Source: Bacteroidales bacterium (GTDB lineage: Bacteria > Bacteroidota > Bacteroidia > Bacteroidales > P3). From it: DNA of 5,937 nucleotides. The translations under genes and the position numbers were made by a program. Each line of letters begins with the position of its first letter. The first letter of the stretch is position 1. A model generated the notes under the pieces. That model was not told the DNA's origin and did no database searches. It worked only from the letters and a program-made list of their open reading frames with translations. Below are positions 5,295 to 5,937 of the stretch, piece by piece. The stretch covers positions 1 through 5,937 of the forward strand of contig JAEEIS010000088.1 of the NCBI GenBank assembly GCA_016281475.1, read 5' to 3'.

Positions 5295-5324
5295 TGTTTA
5301 TTGTTTAGAGTTTAATGTTTAAAG
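5290..5324 (+). repeat. Heptamer array after the second barrel gene (five units)
   Basis: GTTTA occurs four times at exact 7-nt steps (5296, 5303, 5310 and 5317). With the stop codon included, the TA dinucleotides fall at 5292, 5299, 5306, 5313 and 5320. Stop triplets TAA 5292, TAG 5306, TAA 5313 and TAA 5320 cover all three frames, with 5313 in frame with the gene. The unit sequence (GTTTAnn) differs from the other arrays; only the period and the TA are shared. Confidence 0.6.
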
Positions 5325-5356
5325 GAATACTACAGCGATAAAAGTCAGATAGCAAC

Positions 5357-5403
5357 CAACCGCGCCAGCCGTCCCCTCTAAAGAGGGGACTCGCTACACG
5401 CGA
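5357..5403. repeat. Double-hairpin intergenic repeat, copy 2
   Basis: It begins with CAACCGCGCCAGCCGTCCCC, one base different from copy 1. Stem I is GTCCCCTCT (5371-5379), loop AA, AGAGGGGAC (5382-5390), a perfect 9-bp pairing. Stem II is TCGC (5391-5394), loop TACAC, GCGA (5400-5403). The stem II sequence is unlike copy 1 but pairing is kept. No U-run follows. Confidence 0.6.
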
Positions 5404-5438
5404 CCACACAGTATTCCACATGATATACAGTGTCATGC

Positions 5439-5487
5439 GTCAGCCGTCCCCTCTTTAGAGGGGTACGCCGATAGGCGGGGGGTATGT
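5439..5487. repeat. Double-hairpin intergenic repeat, copy 3
   Basis: It shares CAGCCGTCCCCTCT with copy 2. Stem I is CCCCTCT (5448-5454), loop TT, AGAGGGG (5457-5463). Stem II is CGCC (5466-5469), loop GATA, GGCG (5474-5477). The right end GGGGGGTATGTC resembles the GGGGTATATC of copy 1. It ends about 74 bp before the next start codon. Confidence 0.6.
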
Positions 5488-5560
5488 CCAAGATAGGGGT
5501 GCTACACAATAAATCCCATCCTCCCACGTTGTTTAAGGCAACAATAATTCTCAATTTCCC

Positions 5561-5937
5561 ATGAAGTCCCTTCTCTCCCTCGTGGCATTTCTTGCCCTCG
5601 CTTCGTCGCTCTTCGCCAATGGCGACCCCGTCGCCACCTTCTCCTCTCTCACACTCTCGCGCAACCCCGTTGGTGTGCATGTCCCCGAGGTGCAGTTGAA
5701 GGACGAACACCTCACCGTCACCCCCATAGGCCGCTACACCCTGGTGCGAGTCGAATACCTGCTCTACAACAATAGCAAGAAGGACTTCGTCAACCTACCC
5801 TACGGCTTTCCCATCGACTATTACCGTCAGGGCTCCGAGCGATGGGCACTCACCGATGGCATCTCCGAGCGCGTCGCCGAGGTGGGCTGGCGCGACGACT
5901 ACGTCACCGAGGTCGTATTCACCCTCAACGGCATCCA
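5561..5937 (+). CDS. Exported protein, 3'-truncated, possibly DUF4424-like
   Basis: An ATG at 5561 opens a frame that runs off the window end, giving 125 residues. The N-terminus is a signal peptide (MKSLLSLVAFLALASSLFA, likely cut before NGDPVA). The following part, with VQLKDEHLTVTP, RYTLVRVEYLLYNNSKKDFVNLPYGFPIDYY, looks like a beta-sandwich region where an extracytoplasmic chain turns to Y-x-L-x-N-x-S and then an FP motif. This recalls DUF4424-type secreted proteins (ANGDP start, vrYxfxNxSxxdv...FPxP), but the match is from memory and partial. Codon use is C-ending like its upstream neighbours. It follows the second barrel gene by 266 bp of repeat-rich spacer, so its membership in the same transcript is uncertain. 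Confidence 0.7.
   Translation, partial: MKSLLSLVAFLALASSLFANGDPVATFSSLTLSRNPVGVHVPEVQLKDEHLTVTPIGRYTLVRVEYLLYNNSKKDFVNLPYGFPIDYYRQGSERWALTDGISERVAEVGWRDDYVTEVVFTLNGI

Noticed and set aside
5419..5437. CATGA...TCATG inverted repeat between repeat copies 2 and 3
   Set aside because: Only 5 bp per arm with no extension, no tail and no match elsewhere in the window; expected by chance.
5357..5487. CRISPR array from the repeated CCCCTCT hairpins
   Set aside because: Only two adjacent copies, each an internal palindrome with a different second stem, no uniform repeat-spacer pattern and no cas genes.
5528..5542. GTTG...CAAC hairpin before the last gene
   Set aside because: Four Watson-Crick pairs plus wobbles; too weak to call a regulatory element.
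5378..5710. Minus-strand 110-residue ORF running from the exported-protein gene into the repeats
   Set aside because: Its coding sequence spans repeat copy 3 and the start of a supported + strand gene; no motif and no plausible promoter.

Overview
The window looks like chromosomal DNA of a Bacteroidota, most likely a Bacteroidales (Prevotella- or Muribaculaceae-like) gut or rumen bacterium. The reasons are a TAnnTTTG-type -7 promoter box, starts without clear Shine-Dalgarno sequences, an AAA ATPase/DUF4143 gene of a kind common in that phylum, small outer-membrane beta-barrels, and a strong preference for C-ending codons in most genes. Genus cannot be settled from the sequence alone. All supported genes are on the + strand.

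Region 1 (1-657). The 3' part of a membrane acyltransferase ends at 523. It is followed by an AT-rich gap with two matching inverted repeats centred 32 bp apart and a Bacteroidota-style promoter. Region 2 (658-2352). An AAA ATPase/DUF4143 protein is followed after 12 bp by aroQ (type II 3-dehydroquinate dehydratase, shikimate pathway). The ATPase gene has an AT-richer codon style than its neighbours and looks acquired.

Region 3 (2353-5937) reads as an envelope-directed regulatory locus. An inverted repeat and candidate autoregulated promoter lead into an ECF sigma factor. The sigma gene overlaps by 14 nt a single-pass membrane protein in the anti-sigma position. Then come two exported predicted outer-membrane beta-barrel proteins and the start of another exported protein (possibly DUF4424-like). 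The natural model, which is inference, is that the membrane protein holds the sigma factor until an envelope signal releases it, and that the downstream exported proteins are co-transcribed outputs or sensors.

The spacers carry two repeat systems. (i) Degenerate heptamer arrays with a TA at a fixed place in each unit sit at four gene ends (about 1909, 3589, 4371 and 5290). Because 7 is not a multiple of 3, they place stop codons in all three frames. (ii) Three copies of a GC-rich double-hairpin element (about 4412, 5357 and 5439) share the first stem, while the second stem differs in sequence but keeps its pairing. These repeats, the paired operator-like sites before the ATPase, and the sigma/membrane protein/barrel locus are the parts most worth a second look.
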